From Pseudorhodobacter turbinis (lineage in GTDB: Bacteria; Pseudomonadota; Alphaproteobacteria; Rhodobacterales; Rhodobacteraceae): a DNA stretch of 64,000 nt. The notes below the pieces were generated by a model. It saw nothing but the letters and a program-made list of their open reading frames with translations, ran no database searches and was not told the DNA's origin. This document shows, piece after piece, positions 52,714 to 61,176 of this stretch. The translations under genes were made by a program, and so were the position numbers. Position 1 is the first letter of the stretch; every line of letters begins with the position of its first letter. The stretch is taken from contig NZ_CP039964.1 in NCBI RefSeq assembly GCF_005234135.1, positions 1,426,001-1,490,000 of the forward strand. The letters are read 5' to 3'.

Positions 52714-53043
52714 CTATTGCATCGCAACAAAAACGGCGGTATAGCCATGATCTGAAAGCCTATAAGTTTTTTTGACCTGGTGCGGCGTGATCTCATCCTG
52801 CTTGATCGTATTTGTCCCGTCACCTGACACGCAAACGCGTTCACAATAAGTCTTGTCTGCGATCACTTTTGATGAAGCGCTCGCAATTAACTTTGCATCG
52901 GCCAACGCTGTATGCAGCGTCCTTAACGCAGTTTCAGCCGTTTGAACCGGAAACTTGTCCAGGTGGGAACGCGCATAGATCCTGCCCGCTGCCCCAACAT
53001 GGGCCGCGGCCGAGGTAACCCCAGCGACGTTCGTGATCTTCAT
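52714..53043 (-). CDS. hypothetical protein
   Basis: 109 residues, no signal or membrane segment, two Cys in 'YCERVCVSG'. The surrounding genes run the same way. No family recognised; ribosome site weak. Confidence 0.45.
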   Translation of the reverse strand: MKITNVAGVTSAAAHVGAAGRIYARSHLDKFPVQTAETALRTLHTALADAKLIASASSKVIADKTYCERVCVSGDGTNTIKQDEITPHQVKKTYRLSDHGYTAVFVAMQ

Positions 53044-53075
53044 GCCTGCTTTGCCCGTTCTGGTTCTTTATTATT

Positions 53076-53645
53076 TCAGATTAATTTAACTTGAGTACCT
53101 ATTTTTGCATAGCCAAATAGTTCCGAAATATGTTCGTTATACAGGCCAATGCAGCCGTTAGACGAGCGCCGCCCAATTTTGCGCGTGTCATGCGTGCCGT
53201 GAATCCGGTAGTATTGCCAAGAAAGATAAAGCGCATGAGTGCCTAAAGGGTTCTCAGGTCCAGGCGGCACGAAGGCAGGCCATTCTGGATTGCGCAGCCG
53301 CATTGCTGGTGTTGGCGCCCAGCTTGGGCCTTCAACTTTGAGAATGACCTCCGTGTAGCCCAGCCGTGTCAGGTCTTCGCTCAGCGGCACGCTTGAAGGG
53401 TATATCTTGTAGATGCTTTCGTCTTCTGACCAGAACTGCACGACCCGCGCGCTTGTATCGGAAAGGATCACGCCCCCTTTCAAGCTGTCAAAATGATCGC
53501 GCCAACTCGCCAGCTTAAATGCCGAGATATTGTTACGGACAGGGTCTTCGCCAAGTGCCTGCGCCGACGTGCGCCCAGCAACCAGCGCTGCTCCCATCCC
53601 TAGAGAACCCATAAGAAAACACCGCCTGCTTTGGACCTGTATCAT
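53076..53645 (-). CDS. L,D-transpeptidase (YkuD), active-site variant
   Basis: 189 residues. Tat-like signal (SRRCFLMGSLGMGAALVAG), then a YkuD domain: H149 in 'RIHGTHD' and C165 in 'SSNGCIGLYN'. The Arg that normally follows (GCxR) is Gly167 here, though His and Cys remain. L,D-transpeptidases make 3-3 crosslinks or attach lipoproteins to peptidoglycan. Adjacent to a second transpeptidase. Confidence 0.85.
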   Translation of the reverse strand: MIQVQSRRCFLMGSLGMGAALVAGRTSAQALGEDPVRNNISAFKLASWRDHFDSLKGGVILSDTSARVVQFWSEDESIYKIYPSSVPLSEDLTRLGYTEVILKVEGPSWAPTPAMRLRNPEWPAFVPPGPENPLGTHALYLSWQYYRIHGTHDTRKIGRRSSNGCIGLYNEHISELFGYAKIGTQVKLI

Positions 53646-53750
53646 TCGGATGCTCTTCCCGTTTATGTCTATCCGATTGATCGCACCTTCCAGCGCTGGA
53701 ACCGCAAGGGATTTAGGTTAAACTCTCCGTGAACGCGCAGGCGACCCCAG

Positions 53751-54326
53751 TCAGACCACAACTTGATCGTACAAGAATACCGGCGCTCCGACGGGTACTC
53801 GCTCATAAAGATCTGCGACGTGGTCATTCGTCAGTCGCGCACAGCCGTTTGAGACCGCGGTGCCGATGGTGCGAGGCTTATTGGTTCCATGGATACGCAG
53901 ATAGGTATCGTGGCCTTCAGCGTCAAAAAGGTAGAGCGCCCTTGCTCCTAAGGGGTTATCCTCGCCCCCCGGAATCCCGTCAGCATATTGCGCATATGCA
54001 TTCGGATTGCGCTTGATCATGGCCTGCGTGGGCTTCCATCTAGGCCATTTCCGCTTTGCTCCGACAGTGAACAGACCTGAGTGGTAGAGTCCCGGCTTGC
54101 CCACACCAACGGTGTAGCGCAGAGCCCGCGAATTCGGGAGTGTTAAAAAAAGCCGAAACTCGTTTGGAAAGACATGAATTTCACCTGCCGCAAGGATTGA
54201 AGGCACATTGACCAGTGTCGGAAGAAAATCACCAGGCAGGGCGAAGGCAGCTTGCTGATGGGCGGAAATCGGACGAGCCAGTCCCAACATAGCTGTAATT
54301 CCGGTAATAAACCCTCTGCGGTTCAT
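53751..54326 (-). CDS. L,D-transpeptidase (YkuD)
   Basis: 191 residues from ATG at 54326; Tat-like 'MNRRGFITGITAMLGLARPISA'. YkuD domain with H146 (RIHGTNK), C162 and R164 (SNGCARL), all canonical. It shares with its neighbour the 'DNPLGARALYL' segment before the active site. Probably an alternative peptidoglycan crosslinker. The longer open frame upstream lacks a site. Confidence 0.88.
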   Translation of the reverse strand: MNRRGFITGITAMLGLARPISAHQQAAFALPGDFLPTLVNVPSILAAGEIHVFPNEFRLFLTLPNSRALRYTVGVGKPGLYHSGLFTVGAKRKWPRWKPTQAMIKRNPNAYAQYADGIPGGEDNPLGARALYLFDAEGHDTYLRIHGTNKPRTIGTAVSNGCARLTNDHVADLYERVPVGAPVFLYDQVVV

Positions 54327-54808
54327 GCGACCTAACCCCTCTGTTCGATTTTCCGCATGCAACAGAGCAGGCGGGAACAATCCTTTCATTCAAATAATAA
54401 TCGCAACGCAGTCGTCACCTTCAAGTCACAACTTTGCGACGGATCATTTTCAATGAGGAATGTCACATTGTCTTCAAGAGATTTGTAATAATAATGCTAA
54501 TCGTCTGTGCTGCACATAGGTTGCAATGATCCTTTGACGGAAGGCAATTTGAAAACTAGGCTGTGAAGCAGGCGTGTTTATCGGTGAACACCCCTCTACC
54601 AACAAAAGCAGAAACAGTCGTAAAAGATATTGCAGATCAGATGCGTGTCTCACAGGCTTTCACCTCAGAAATTGCACTTTACATGTTTCTGCCGGAACGA
54701 AACGCGGCCGCTGTAGGAAGATACAATTGCGCGCGACAAGCGGCAGGTATTGGGATCCACAAAGCTCCGATTCAGTCCTCGGTGGTAAATTCTATAACGC
54801 ACCCCTTG
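54327..54808. other. 480-bp intergenic region
   Basis: Probably the promoter region of the L,D-transpeptidase genes. A plus-strand 106-residue frame (54563-54883) overlaps the yqaA gene's 3' end and is not supported by a ribosome site. Confidence 0.4.
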
Positions 54809-55252
54809 CTACACCGTCGCCCAGAGCTGCCAGGTCATCACAATGAGAGAATACCGCAGCACCTTGCCAACTGCCACAAGTAGCAAAAAACGACCAATTT
54901 GCACCTGCATGATACCCGCGATCAGCGTCAACGGATCGCCGATCACCGGCACCCAAGCAAACAACAGTGACCACGTTCCGTAGCGGGCGAACCAAGCCTG
55001 GGCTTTCGCATTTGTGGCGTCTTTCAATGGAAACCAAGGCCTGTCCTTGAAATGGAGTAAATATCTGCCCATTCCCCAGTTGACGGCGGATCCGGCGATA
55101 TTGCCCAGTGATGCCACGGTGATGAGCAGCGCGGGCGACCCCGTGCCACTTGCAAGCAGCCCAATCAAGACGGCTTCAGACGAGCCGGGCAAAAGCGTCG
55201 CCGACAAAAATGCCGACAAGAGCAAAAGCCCACAAGCCGCAAGGAATGTCAT
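54809..55252 (-). CDS. YqaA/DedA-like membrane protein
   Basis: 147 residues, three to four membrane helices, with 'ASLGNIAGSAVNWGMGRYL' and 'VPVIGDPLTLIAGIMQVQIGRFL', the YqaA family pattern (small relative of DedA/SNARE-associated proteins). Such proteins move lipids or maintain membrane potential. The gene follows tlpA in the same direction, 25 bases away. Confidence 0.85.
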   Translation of the reverse strand: MTFLAACGLLLLSAFLSATLLPGSSEAVLIGLLASGTGSPALLITVASLGNIAGSAVNWGMGRYLLHFKDRPWFPLKDATNAKAQAWFARYGTWSLLFAWVPVIGDPLTLIAGIMQVQIGRFLLLVAVGKVLRYSLIVMTWQLWATV

Positions 55253-55277
55253 TTCCTCCCACCGTCAAGCAGCACGA

Positions 55278-55799
55278 TCACCCCGCATCGATGACGCGCG
55301 CTATTTGCGCGATTGCGGCGGATTCATCCCATGCTTTGGGACCAAAGGCTCGGCTCAACTCTTGCCCCCTGCGGTTTATCAAAAGCGTCGTAGGCAGGCC
55401 ATATGCGGCGAACGCCAGCTGCACCCGCAAATCCTCACCCCAGTAAAGCCCGACGTTTCGGATGCCGATCTCACGGTAAAAGCTGCGTGCAACGTCGATC
55501 CCACCCCGATCAATCGAGATTGGCACCACCTCAAAATCCGGGCCGCCGAGTTTTCGTTGCAACGCATCGAGCGCGGGCATTTCTGCGCGGCAGGGAGGGC
55601 ACCATGTCGCCCAGATGTTCAGCAACACGACGCGACCCGCAAAATTGGAAAGCGTAAGCTTTTGACCTTTAGCATCCTGAAACGGCGGCGATAACAATGG
55701 TGCCGGATTGCCAGTCAGCTTGAACGGCGGGCGCGCAGACGCCGATTTGGCCGTCAGACCCAAAGCCAAGGTTGCGAACATAACTGAACGTCTGTTCAT
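55278..55799 (-). CDS. tlpA: TlpA-family thiol-disulphide oxidoreductase
   Basis: 173 residues with an N-terminal signal (MFATLALGLTAKSASA) and thioredoxin fold. Active site C67-P-P-C70 in 'IWATWCPPCRAEMPALDALQ'; cis-Pro region 'YGLPTTLLINRRG'. Reduces periplasmic disulphides, for instance for cytochrome c or copper-site assembly. Neighbours fit that role. Confidence 0.9.
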   Translation of the reverse strand: MNRRSVMFATLALGLTAKSASARPPFKLTGNPAPLLSPPFQDAKGQKLTLSNFAGRVVLLNIWATWCPPCRAEMPALDALQRKLGGPDFEVVPISIDRGGIDVARSFYREIGIRNVGLYWGEDLRVQLAFAAYGLPTTLLINRRGQELSRAFGPKAWDESAAIAQIARVIDAG

Positions 55800-56053
55800 A
55801 GCGGTATCCTTTGGCTAAAGTGCCTGCCCGGCGATGCTGAGATGCCAATTGGTTTGCCATCATGCAGAAACCACAAGCCGCATCATCATACCAGTGAAAA
55901 TTGCGTCATTTCTTGGCCGTAGCGCATCCACTTGGTCAGCCTCCGCGGTCCCGAGCGTTACTGGTAGTATCGATGGCAAACCCGCGGCATTTCATTCCCG
56001 TCAGGCATCGCCGTGCCGCCCAGTGCCATCAATTCCGCTATTATAATAGGCTT

Positions 56054-57490
56054 TCAGTTTTGTGATTGTTTGGGGGTTGCGACGACTGCGCACTCGGGCA
56101 ACCCCTCACCAACGGGCAGGTAAACGATTGCATTCAGGCCGCCATCGGGCCGATTGCGGAGCATCACCGTCCCGCCATGCGCCTGAATGATGGTTCGAGA
56201 AATAGCCAGACCCAGACCAACGCCCCCAGTGTCGCGGCTGCGTGAGCCTTCGAGCCTAACATAAGGCTCAAACACAGCCTCTAGTTGATCGTCCGGCAAC
56301 CCCGCGCCCCTGTCTGCAATGGTGATGACGGCCTGACCCGACTCTTCCACCAAATCCACCGTCGCCACCTCCCCATACCGGACAGCATTGTCGATGAGGT
56401 TGCGCAGCGCCCGGTTCAGGGCTTGCGGCCGAATAGTGGCGAACAGCGGTGGTGACGGGACAAGTATGGCCCTGTTCCCGCCCACATCATCCACCAATTC
56501 GCCAAGCAGGGCGGCGAGGTCAACCAGTGCGGTGGATTCCGCGCGCGCGACGCCACGCGCAAATTCCAACGTGGCCTCCACCATCGCCTGCATTTCGTTA
56601 ACCAGTGCCTTCAGCCGAATACTATCTTCGGTTTCGTCCAGAATTTCGATCCGGAGTCGCATCGCCGTCAAGGGCGAACGCAAATCATGGCTCAGGGCCG
56701 CAAGCATATGGGTGCGCTCGTTCACGAAACGAGTCAGACGGTCTTTCATCAGGTTGAAGGCGCGCGTGGTGTCGCGCACTTCCGACGGCCCTGTCATTGG
56801 CAGTGGGTCCGTATCAAGCCCACGACCCAGCCGATCAGCACCAACAGCGAGGACGCGCATCGGGCCAATAACTCGCCGCGCGGTCCACCAGGCCACAAGA
56901 ACGACTGCCACCACCATCAGCAGAAGCGGCAACAAGGCCTGCGGTGAAAACTGTAAGGAAGGTCGATGAAACATGGTACGCACGTTTAGCCAATCGCCGC
57001 CCGCCAAACGGATCGACAGTGTCATCTCGATTGGATCGGTTTGCCCCGCCATCATCGCCTCGTGCATCGGACGCATCGCGGCGGGCATTTGGAGTGATGC
57101 TGGCGCGATGGTATGGACATCCGCCCGAACTTCCCGTTCCGGTTCGCCGAGAGTTTTACGGATCTGGTTCAGAACAAAGTCAGCGTCGGCGCTGTCGTGG
57201 GGCGCTTCCGGCTCTGACCCTACTGAAAATCTGACCAGTGGCGAATCCGCAGCCCGCAGGATCGACAGGCGCAGATCGGCCGGGGCAGTGTCCAGCAGCA
57301 GGACCACATTTGCTGCGCGACCGGCGGCCTCCAACCCCAAAGCCGCCCGTACGGCCCGGTTACGCTCATCCGTCAACAACAACAAACCAAGCCCCTGCGT
57401 AATGGCCAGTGCCAGCAACAACATGGTCAGAAGTTGCCCCCCCAAGGATTGCGGTACCAATCGGCGCAGAATGGGAAAAACAAGGCTCAC
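56054..57490 (-). CDS. sensor histidine kinase (EnvZ/CopS-type)
   Basis: 478 residues. First membrane helix ~18-40, periplasmic loop ~41-183, second helix ~184-203, HAMP (VIGPMRVLAVGADRLGRGL), HisKA with H268 (AALSHDLRSPLTAM), HATPase_c with 'LRNLIDNAVRYGE', 'IADRGAGLP', 'GGVGLGLAISR'. The loop has several Met and His that could sense metal. Overlaps the regulator by four bases. Regulates the copper-linked genes nearby by inference. Confidence 0.88.
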   Translation of the reverse strand: MSLVFPILRRLVPQSLGGQLLTMLLLALAITQGLGLLLLTDERNRAVRAALGLEAAGRAANVVLLLDTAPADLRLSILRAADSPLVRFSVGSEPEAPHDSADADFVLNQIRKTLGEPEREVRADVHTIAPASLQMPAAMRPMHEAMMAGQTDPIEMTLSIRLAGGDWLNVRTMFHRPSLQFSPQALLPLLLMVVAVVLVAWWTARRVIGPMRVLAVGADRLGRGLDTDPLPMTGPSEVRDTTRAFNLMKDRLTRFVNERTHMLAALSHDLRSPLTAMRLRIEILDETEDSIRLKALVNEMQAMVEATLEFARGVARAESTALVDLAALLGELVDDVGGNRAILVPSPPLFATIRPQALNRALRNLIDNAVRYGEVATVDLVEESGQAVITIADRGAGLPDDQLEAVFEPYVRLEGSRSRDTGGVGLGLAISRTIIQAHGGTVMLRNRPDGGLNAIVYLPVGEGLPECAVVATPKQSQN

Positions 57491-58209
57491 TGCATCTCAC
57501 TCACATCGGCTGCAAAACTGTAACCACCACCCCAAACGGTAGCAATCAATGTGGGCTGGGTGGGATCAACCTCAATCTTGCGGCGCAGGCGGCTGATCTG
57601 GTTGTCGATGGTGCGGTCGAATACCTGTGCGGCGCGACCCGAGGTCAGATCGAGCAGTTGTTCGCGGCTGAGCACGAAGCGTGGGCGTTCGAGAAACGCC
57701 GTCAGCAGACGAAATTCGGCGGTCGTGAGCGCCACTTCAGCACCGTCGACATCGGTCAGGGTCCGGCGGTCGGTATCCAGCACCCAACGGTCGAATGCCA
57801 GCCTGTGCCCCGACAAACGCCCGCCTGCTACCTCGACCCGTTCGGACCGACGCAGGATCGCCTTGATCCGGGCCAACAACTCGCGCGGATTGAACGGCTT
57901 AGGCAGATAGTCATCGGCGCCAACCTCCAGCCCTACAATGCGGTCGGTTTCATCGCCCAAGGCGGTCAGCATCAGAATCGGGATGCTGCCTTGCGCGCGC
58001 AGACGGCGACAAACTGACAAACCATCTTCGCCCGGCATCATCACATCGAGCACGATGAGGGCGAACCGCCCACCTTTCATTGCTGCATCCATCGCTACTG
58101 CGTCTGTGGCAGCAGTTGCGCGCATCCCATTCTTTCCGAGATACTTCACCAATGCATCGCGGATCTCGCGGTGGTCATCAACGATTAGAATGTGGGGCGG
58201 CTGAGTCAT
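57487..58209 (-). CDS. OmpR/PhoB-type response regulator
   Basis: 240 residues from ATG at 58209 with AGGAGA. Receiver with D55 (LIVLDVMMPGEDG) and Lys in 'DYLPKPFNPRE'; winged-helix output (LTTAEFRLLTAFLERPRFVLSREQLLDLTSGRAAQVFDRTIDNQISRLRRKI pattern, split). Divergent from the EF-hand gene across a 185-base region holding TGCGACA repeats, which it probably binds. Confidence 0.9.
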   Translation of the reverse strand: MTQPPHILIVDDHREIRDALVKYLGKNGMRATAATDAVAMDAAMKGGRFALIVLDVMMPGEDGLSVCRRLRAQGSIPILMLTALGDETDRIVGLEVGADDYLPKPFNPRELLARIKAILRRSERVEVAGGRLSGHRLAFDRWVLDTDRRTLTDVDGAEVALTTAEFRLLTAFLERPRFVLSREQLLDLTSGRAAQVFDRTIDNQISRLRRKIEVDPTQPTLIATVWGGGYSFAADVSEMQ

Positions 58210-58267
58210 TGCGTAGTCTCCTGATGCTCTGACCCTAGCGGAACTCGCAGACCGCACGCACAGAAAA

Positions 58268-58346
58268 TTGTCGCAAACCGTGTTGATAATGCTGCTTGCG
58301 ACAGATTGATACAAAATGGCGGTCTGCTTGACAAACCTCTGCGACA
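58268..58346. promoter_or_regulatory. TGCGACA repeats in the divergent promoter region
   Basis: TTGTCGCAA (58268-58276) and TTGCGACA (58296-58303) form an 8-bp inverted pair; a third CTGCGACA is at 58339-58346. Likely operators for the OmpR-type regulator controlling itself and the EF-hand gene. Confidence 0.5.
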
Positions 58347-58394
58347 CCTTCCCCCCAGATTGAACTCATCACAAACCAGTCTAGGAGAGACAGA

Positions 58395-58895
58395 ATGAGA
58401 CGCTCAACCAAATTTGTCCTTGCAGCCGTTGCCGCCCTTGGTCTTGCTACCGCTGCAATACCCGCGTTCGCACAGCAAGCCGAGGCGCATCATGGCGGGA
58501 AGATCGCTGGCGGCATGGGTATGATGGGGGGTCATGAGGGCATGATGGGTGGCGGAATGGCCACAATGATGGGCGGCGCCCAAAACCAAGCCATGGCCAA
58601 GTTTGACGCCGACAAGGACGGAACGCTCAGCGCCGAAGAAATGACGGCAGGTATTCAAGCCGAGATCAAGACGTATGATGCCGATGCCAATGGCACATTA
58701 TCGCTGGAGGAGTTTGCCGTAATGCACGCGGCGCATACCCGGCCAATGACGGTACGAGCCTTCCAGATGCACGATCCAGACGGCGACGCGCAAGTAACAG
58801 AAGCTGAAATGTCAGCGATGGCTACAATGATGCAAAGCCATATGAGCGGTCAACCAGATGGCATGCCGGGCAAGGGCATGATGGGCAACAACTGA
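58395..58895 (+). CDS. secreted EF-hand, Met/His-rich protein
   Basis: 166 residues with signal peptide (FVLAAVAALGLATAAIPAFA). Residues 30-60 are rich in Met, Gly and His ('GGMGMMGGHEGMMGGGMATM'), a copper-binding style. Three EF-hand loops follow: 71-82 (DADKDGTLSAEE), 95-106 (DADANGTLSLEE), 127-138 (DPDGDAQVTEAE). Ends in another Met-rich tail. May sequester Cu and sense Ca in the periplasm. AGGAG lies before the ATG; a stem-loop follows. Confidence 0.85.
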   Translation: MRRSTKFVLAAVAALGLATAAIPAFAQQAEAHHGGKIAGGMGMMGGHEGMMGGGMATMMGGAQNQAMAKFDADKDGTLSAEEMTAGIQAEIKTYDADANGTLSLEEFAVMHAAHTRPMTVRAFQMHDPDGDAQVTEAEMSAMATMMQSHMSGQPDGMPGKGMMGNN

Positions 58896-58906
58896 CGCAT
58901 GCCGCT

Positions 58907-58942
58907 CCCCTGCCAAACGGCATCTACATCGTTTGGCAGGGG
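58907..58942 (+). terminator. 13-bp perfect stem-loop
   Basis: CCCCTGCCAAACG (58907-58919) pairs with 58930-58942 around a 10-base loop. A strong hairpin with no T-run, 11 bases after the EF-hand stop and 28 bases before the next start; likely an mRNA stabiliser or leaky terminator. Confidence 0.6.
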
Positions 58943-58970
58943 TAAACGTATCAACGATCAGGAGGCAACA

Positions 58971-59087
58971 ATGATGAACGGATATGGTATGGGTGTGGGG
59001 ATGGGTTTTGGCTGGCTCTGGATGATCGTCATCCTCGTTCTGGTCGGTCTCGCTATTGCAGCGCTGGTTAAATACCTTCGCAAGTAA
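58971..59087 (+). CDS. 38-aa Gly/Met membrane protein, twin 1
   Basis: Starts MMNGYGMGVGMGFGWL, one membrane helix (WMIVILVLVGLAIAALVKYL) and a basic end RK. GGAGG precedes the first ATG. Nearly identical design to the gene at 59842 (same start MMNGY and end ..VKYLRK). Resembles the N-terminal part of SHOCT-type small membrane proteins. Function unknown. Confidence 0.75.
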   Translation: MMNGYGMGVGMGFGWLWMIVILVLVGLAIAALVKYLRK

Positions 59088-59188
59088 GGGCTTCTCTAGG
59101 CTGGAAAAGCCGGAAGTGTCTTGGATTTCGGAACCTTCGCCGCCCGAACATAGTTTACCCAGACACCTCATTTGAAAAGGAGTAAACG

Positions 59189-59674
59189 ATGACCTATGGA
59201 CGCTTCTTTGCGATGATAGCGACGTCAACGGTCGTGATGTTTGGCTTGATGTATCTGAACACCTACGCACTGGACCACATCTTTTTTTCGCAGACGCGGA
59301 TGTGGATGGCGATGTATATGGGTGCGGCGATGGCAGTCATCATGCTCGCGTTCATGCTGGGCATGTATTCCAACCAAAGAGTCAATTTCGCGATCTTCGC
59401 AGGTGCGGCGGTAGCCTTCACCCTGTCGCTCTGGCTTGTGCGAAGCCAAGAGACGGTCGACGACCTCGCCTGGATGCGGGCGATGATCCCGCATCATTCG
59501 ATCGCTATCCTGACCAGCGAGCGCGCTGAGATCTCGGATCCCAGGGTTCGCGCACTGGCTGACGCGATCATTGAGGCACAACGGAGCGAAATCGCTGAGA
59601 TGAAAAGATACATCATCGACATCGAGGCAAACGGCGAGGCTCCTGCGGGCACACCCCGCGCTGATGTTGAATGA
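59189..59674 (+). CDS. DUF305 membrane protein
   Basis: 161 residues. N-terminal part with three hydrophobic helices and Met-rich 'FSQTRMWMAMYMGAAMAVIMLAFMLGMY', then the DUF305 ferritin-like stretch 'DLAWMRAMIPHHSIAILTSERAEI' and 'IEAQRSEIAEMKRYI'. DUF305 proteins such as CopM bind copper in the periplasm. Between the two 38-aa twins. AAAAGGAG upstream. Confidence 0.87.
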   Translation: MTYGRFFAMIATSTVVMFGLMYLNTYALDHIFFSQTRMWMAMYMGAAMAVIMLAFMLGMYSNQRVNFAIFAGAAVAFTLSLWLVRSQETVDDLAWMRAMIPHHSIAILTSERAEISDPRVRALADAIIEAQRSEIAEMKRYIIDIEANGEAPAGTPRADVE

Positions 59675-59841
59675 TAGCGCTAAAGAATGGAGGTCGAGGT
59701 CGCTGATGGAAACGAAGGCAGGCGAAGGGTTTTCGCGCTTATCCTGACTCTGCATTCGTTAACTGATCCGCGTCAACGCTTTGGGAGCCAAATGGCACAT
59801 CGTCTCTTCGGCACCCTTCAAGTTAACTTTGTGAAGGAACG

Positions 59842-59958
59842 ATGATGAACGGCTATAGTATGGGTTACGGCATGGGCATCGGCTGGATCGGGGCGATCTT
59901 GTGCATCGTTCTGGTCGGGCTTGTGATCGCAGCGCTGGTCAAATACCTGCGCAAATGA
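59842..59958 (+). CDS. 38-aa Gly/Met membrane protein, twin 2
   Basis: MMNGYSMGYGMGIGWIGAIL..VLVGLVIAALVKYLRK. GAAGGAACG precedes the ATG. Shares about 70% of residues with twin 1, including MMNGY and the VKYLRK end. One membrane helix with a Met/Gly/Tyr-rich N-terminus. It lies 16 bases before the DUF302 gene. Confidence 0.75.
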   Translation: MMNGYSMGYGMGIGWIGAILCIVLVGLVIAALVKYLRK

Positions 59959-59974
59959 ACCGAAAGGAACGACA

Positions 59975-60361
59975 ATGGACTACACGATCAACCGCCTGAT
60001 AGTGGACGCCGATATTGACGCCATCGATGCCCGGACCCGCGCTGCATTGAGCGACAAGGGTTTTGGTATCCTGACCGAGATCGACGTCAAAGCAACAATG
60101 AAAAAGAAGCTGGATGTTGAGATGCCTGCCTATCGCATCCTCGGTGCGTGCAATCCGAAAATGGCCCATGAGGCCATCGCGATTGAGCCGCGTGTGGGCG
60201 CGATGCTGCCGTGCAATGTGATCCTGCGCGAGGTCGATGGCGGCGTCGAGGTCAGTGCAATTGATCCGGTGGCCTCGATGCAAGCGATCGATAATGCCGA
60301 ACTGAATGCCGTCGCGGGCCAAGTTCGCGACCTATTGGCTAAAGCCGTCGCAGCGATTTGA
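59975..60361 (+). CDS. DUF302 protein
   Basis: 128 residues: 'INRLIVDADIDAIDARTRAALSDKGFGILTEIDVKATM', 'RILGACNPKMAHEAIAIEPRVGAMLPCNVILRE' is the DUF302 fold. No signal peptide. DUF302 domains occur beside heavy-metal genes and may bind metal through the 'GACNP' and 'LPCN' Cys. AAAGGAACG ahead of the ATG. Confidence 0.9.
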   Translation: MDYTINRLIVDADIDAIDARTRAALSDKGFGILTEIDVKATMKKKLDVEMPAYRILGACNPKMAHEAIAIEPRVGAMLPCNVILREVDGGVEVSAIDPVASMQAIDNAELNAVAGQVRDLLAKAVAAI

Positions 60362-60362
60362 G

Positions 60363-61034
60363 ATGGGCCTGCGCACCGGTATACTCATGACTATTGCAGG
60401 TCTCGGGCTGGCCGGGCTTGGGCTGTGGTGGTTTGCGCCATCGGTGCTGGTTGATGCCCGGATGCTTCTGGACCGCGAAGCGCTTGAAGCGCTGGTTGCA
60501 CGGGCGGGTATTTGGGGCCCGTTGCTGATTATCGGGCTCGTGGCCGTCGCGGTGGTCGCCAGCCCCATTCCCAGCGCGCCGATTGCTCTGGCCGCGGGGG
60601 CTGCGTACGGGCATGTCTGGGGCACCATTCAAGTAGTGATCGGTGCCGAGCTGGGGGCGCTGATTGCGTTCGGCCTCGCACGGGTTCTGGGGCATGATGT
60701 CTTGCGGCGGGTTTTCGGCACCTCGGTCGATGCGGGGTTGCTTGGGTCGCAGAACGCGCTGACCGGAACCGTATTTGCCAGCCGCCTGATGCCTTTCGTG
60801 TCCTTCGACATCATCAGCTACGCGGCGGGGCTCAGCCGCTTACATGCCTGGCGTTTCGCCCTTGCAACGCTGGCTGGCATCGTTCCGGCGAGTTTCGCCC
60901 TCGCACATTTCGGCGTCGAGGCGGTCAGCGGAGACTTTGGCCGGGCCACTTGGGCAGTTCTGGGTCTCGGCCTGATCACCGGATTGCCCTTACTCTGGAT
61001 TGCGACAAGACAACAAGCAAAGAAGGAAGCCTGA
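60363..61034 (+). CDS. TVP38/TMEM64 family membrane protein
   Basis: 223 residues, starting at the ATG just after the DUF302 stop. Helices near 8-28, 50-75, 85-110, 140-165, 190-215. 'SPIPSAPIALAAGAAYGHVWGTIQVVIGAELGALIAFGLAR' and 'SRLMPFVSFDIISYAAGLSRL' carry the family motifs. VTT-domain proteins are lipid scramblases or transport-linked, in the inner membrane. Together with YqaA above there are two VTT-like proteins in the region. Confidence 0.88.
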   Translation: MGLRTGILMTIAGLGLAGLGLWWFAPSVLVDARMLLDREALEALVARAGIWGPLLIIGLVAVAVVASPIPSAPIALAAGAAYGHVWGTIQVVIGAELGALIAFGLARVLGHDVLRRVFGTSVDAGLLGSQNALTGTVFASRLMPFVSFDIISYAAGLSRLHAWRFALATLAGIVPASFALAHFGVEAVSGDFGRATWAVLGLGLITGLPLLWIATRQQAKKEA

Positions 61035-61176
61035 TGAAGAAGATCATGTCACGGCGATAACACGCGAATGACCCGCTTTGGGCCGCTATTCGCCGGATGA
61101 TCCTGACAACGCTCCGCCGATCCACCACCTTCGCGACACGACCCCGATTGTTGACGCGATGAGACTTAAGGAAAGC

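Noticed and set aside
54563..54883. 106-residue plus-strand ORF
   Set aside because: Overlaps the yqaA 3' end on the other strand, no ribosome site, C-terminal half is a shadow frame.
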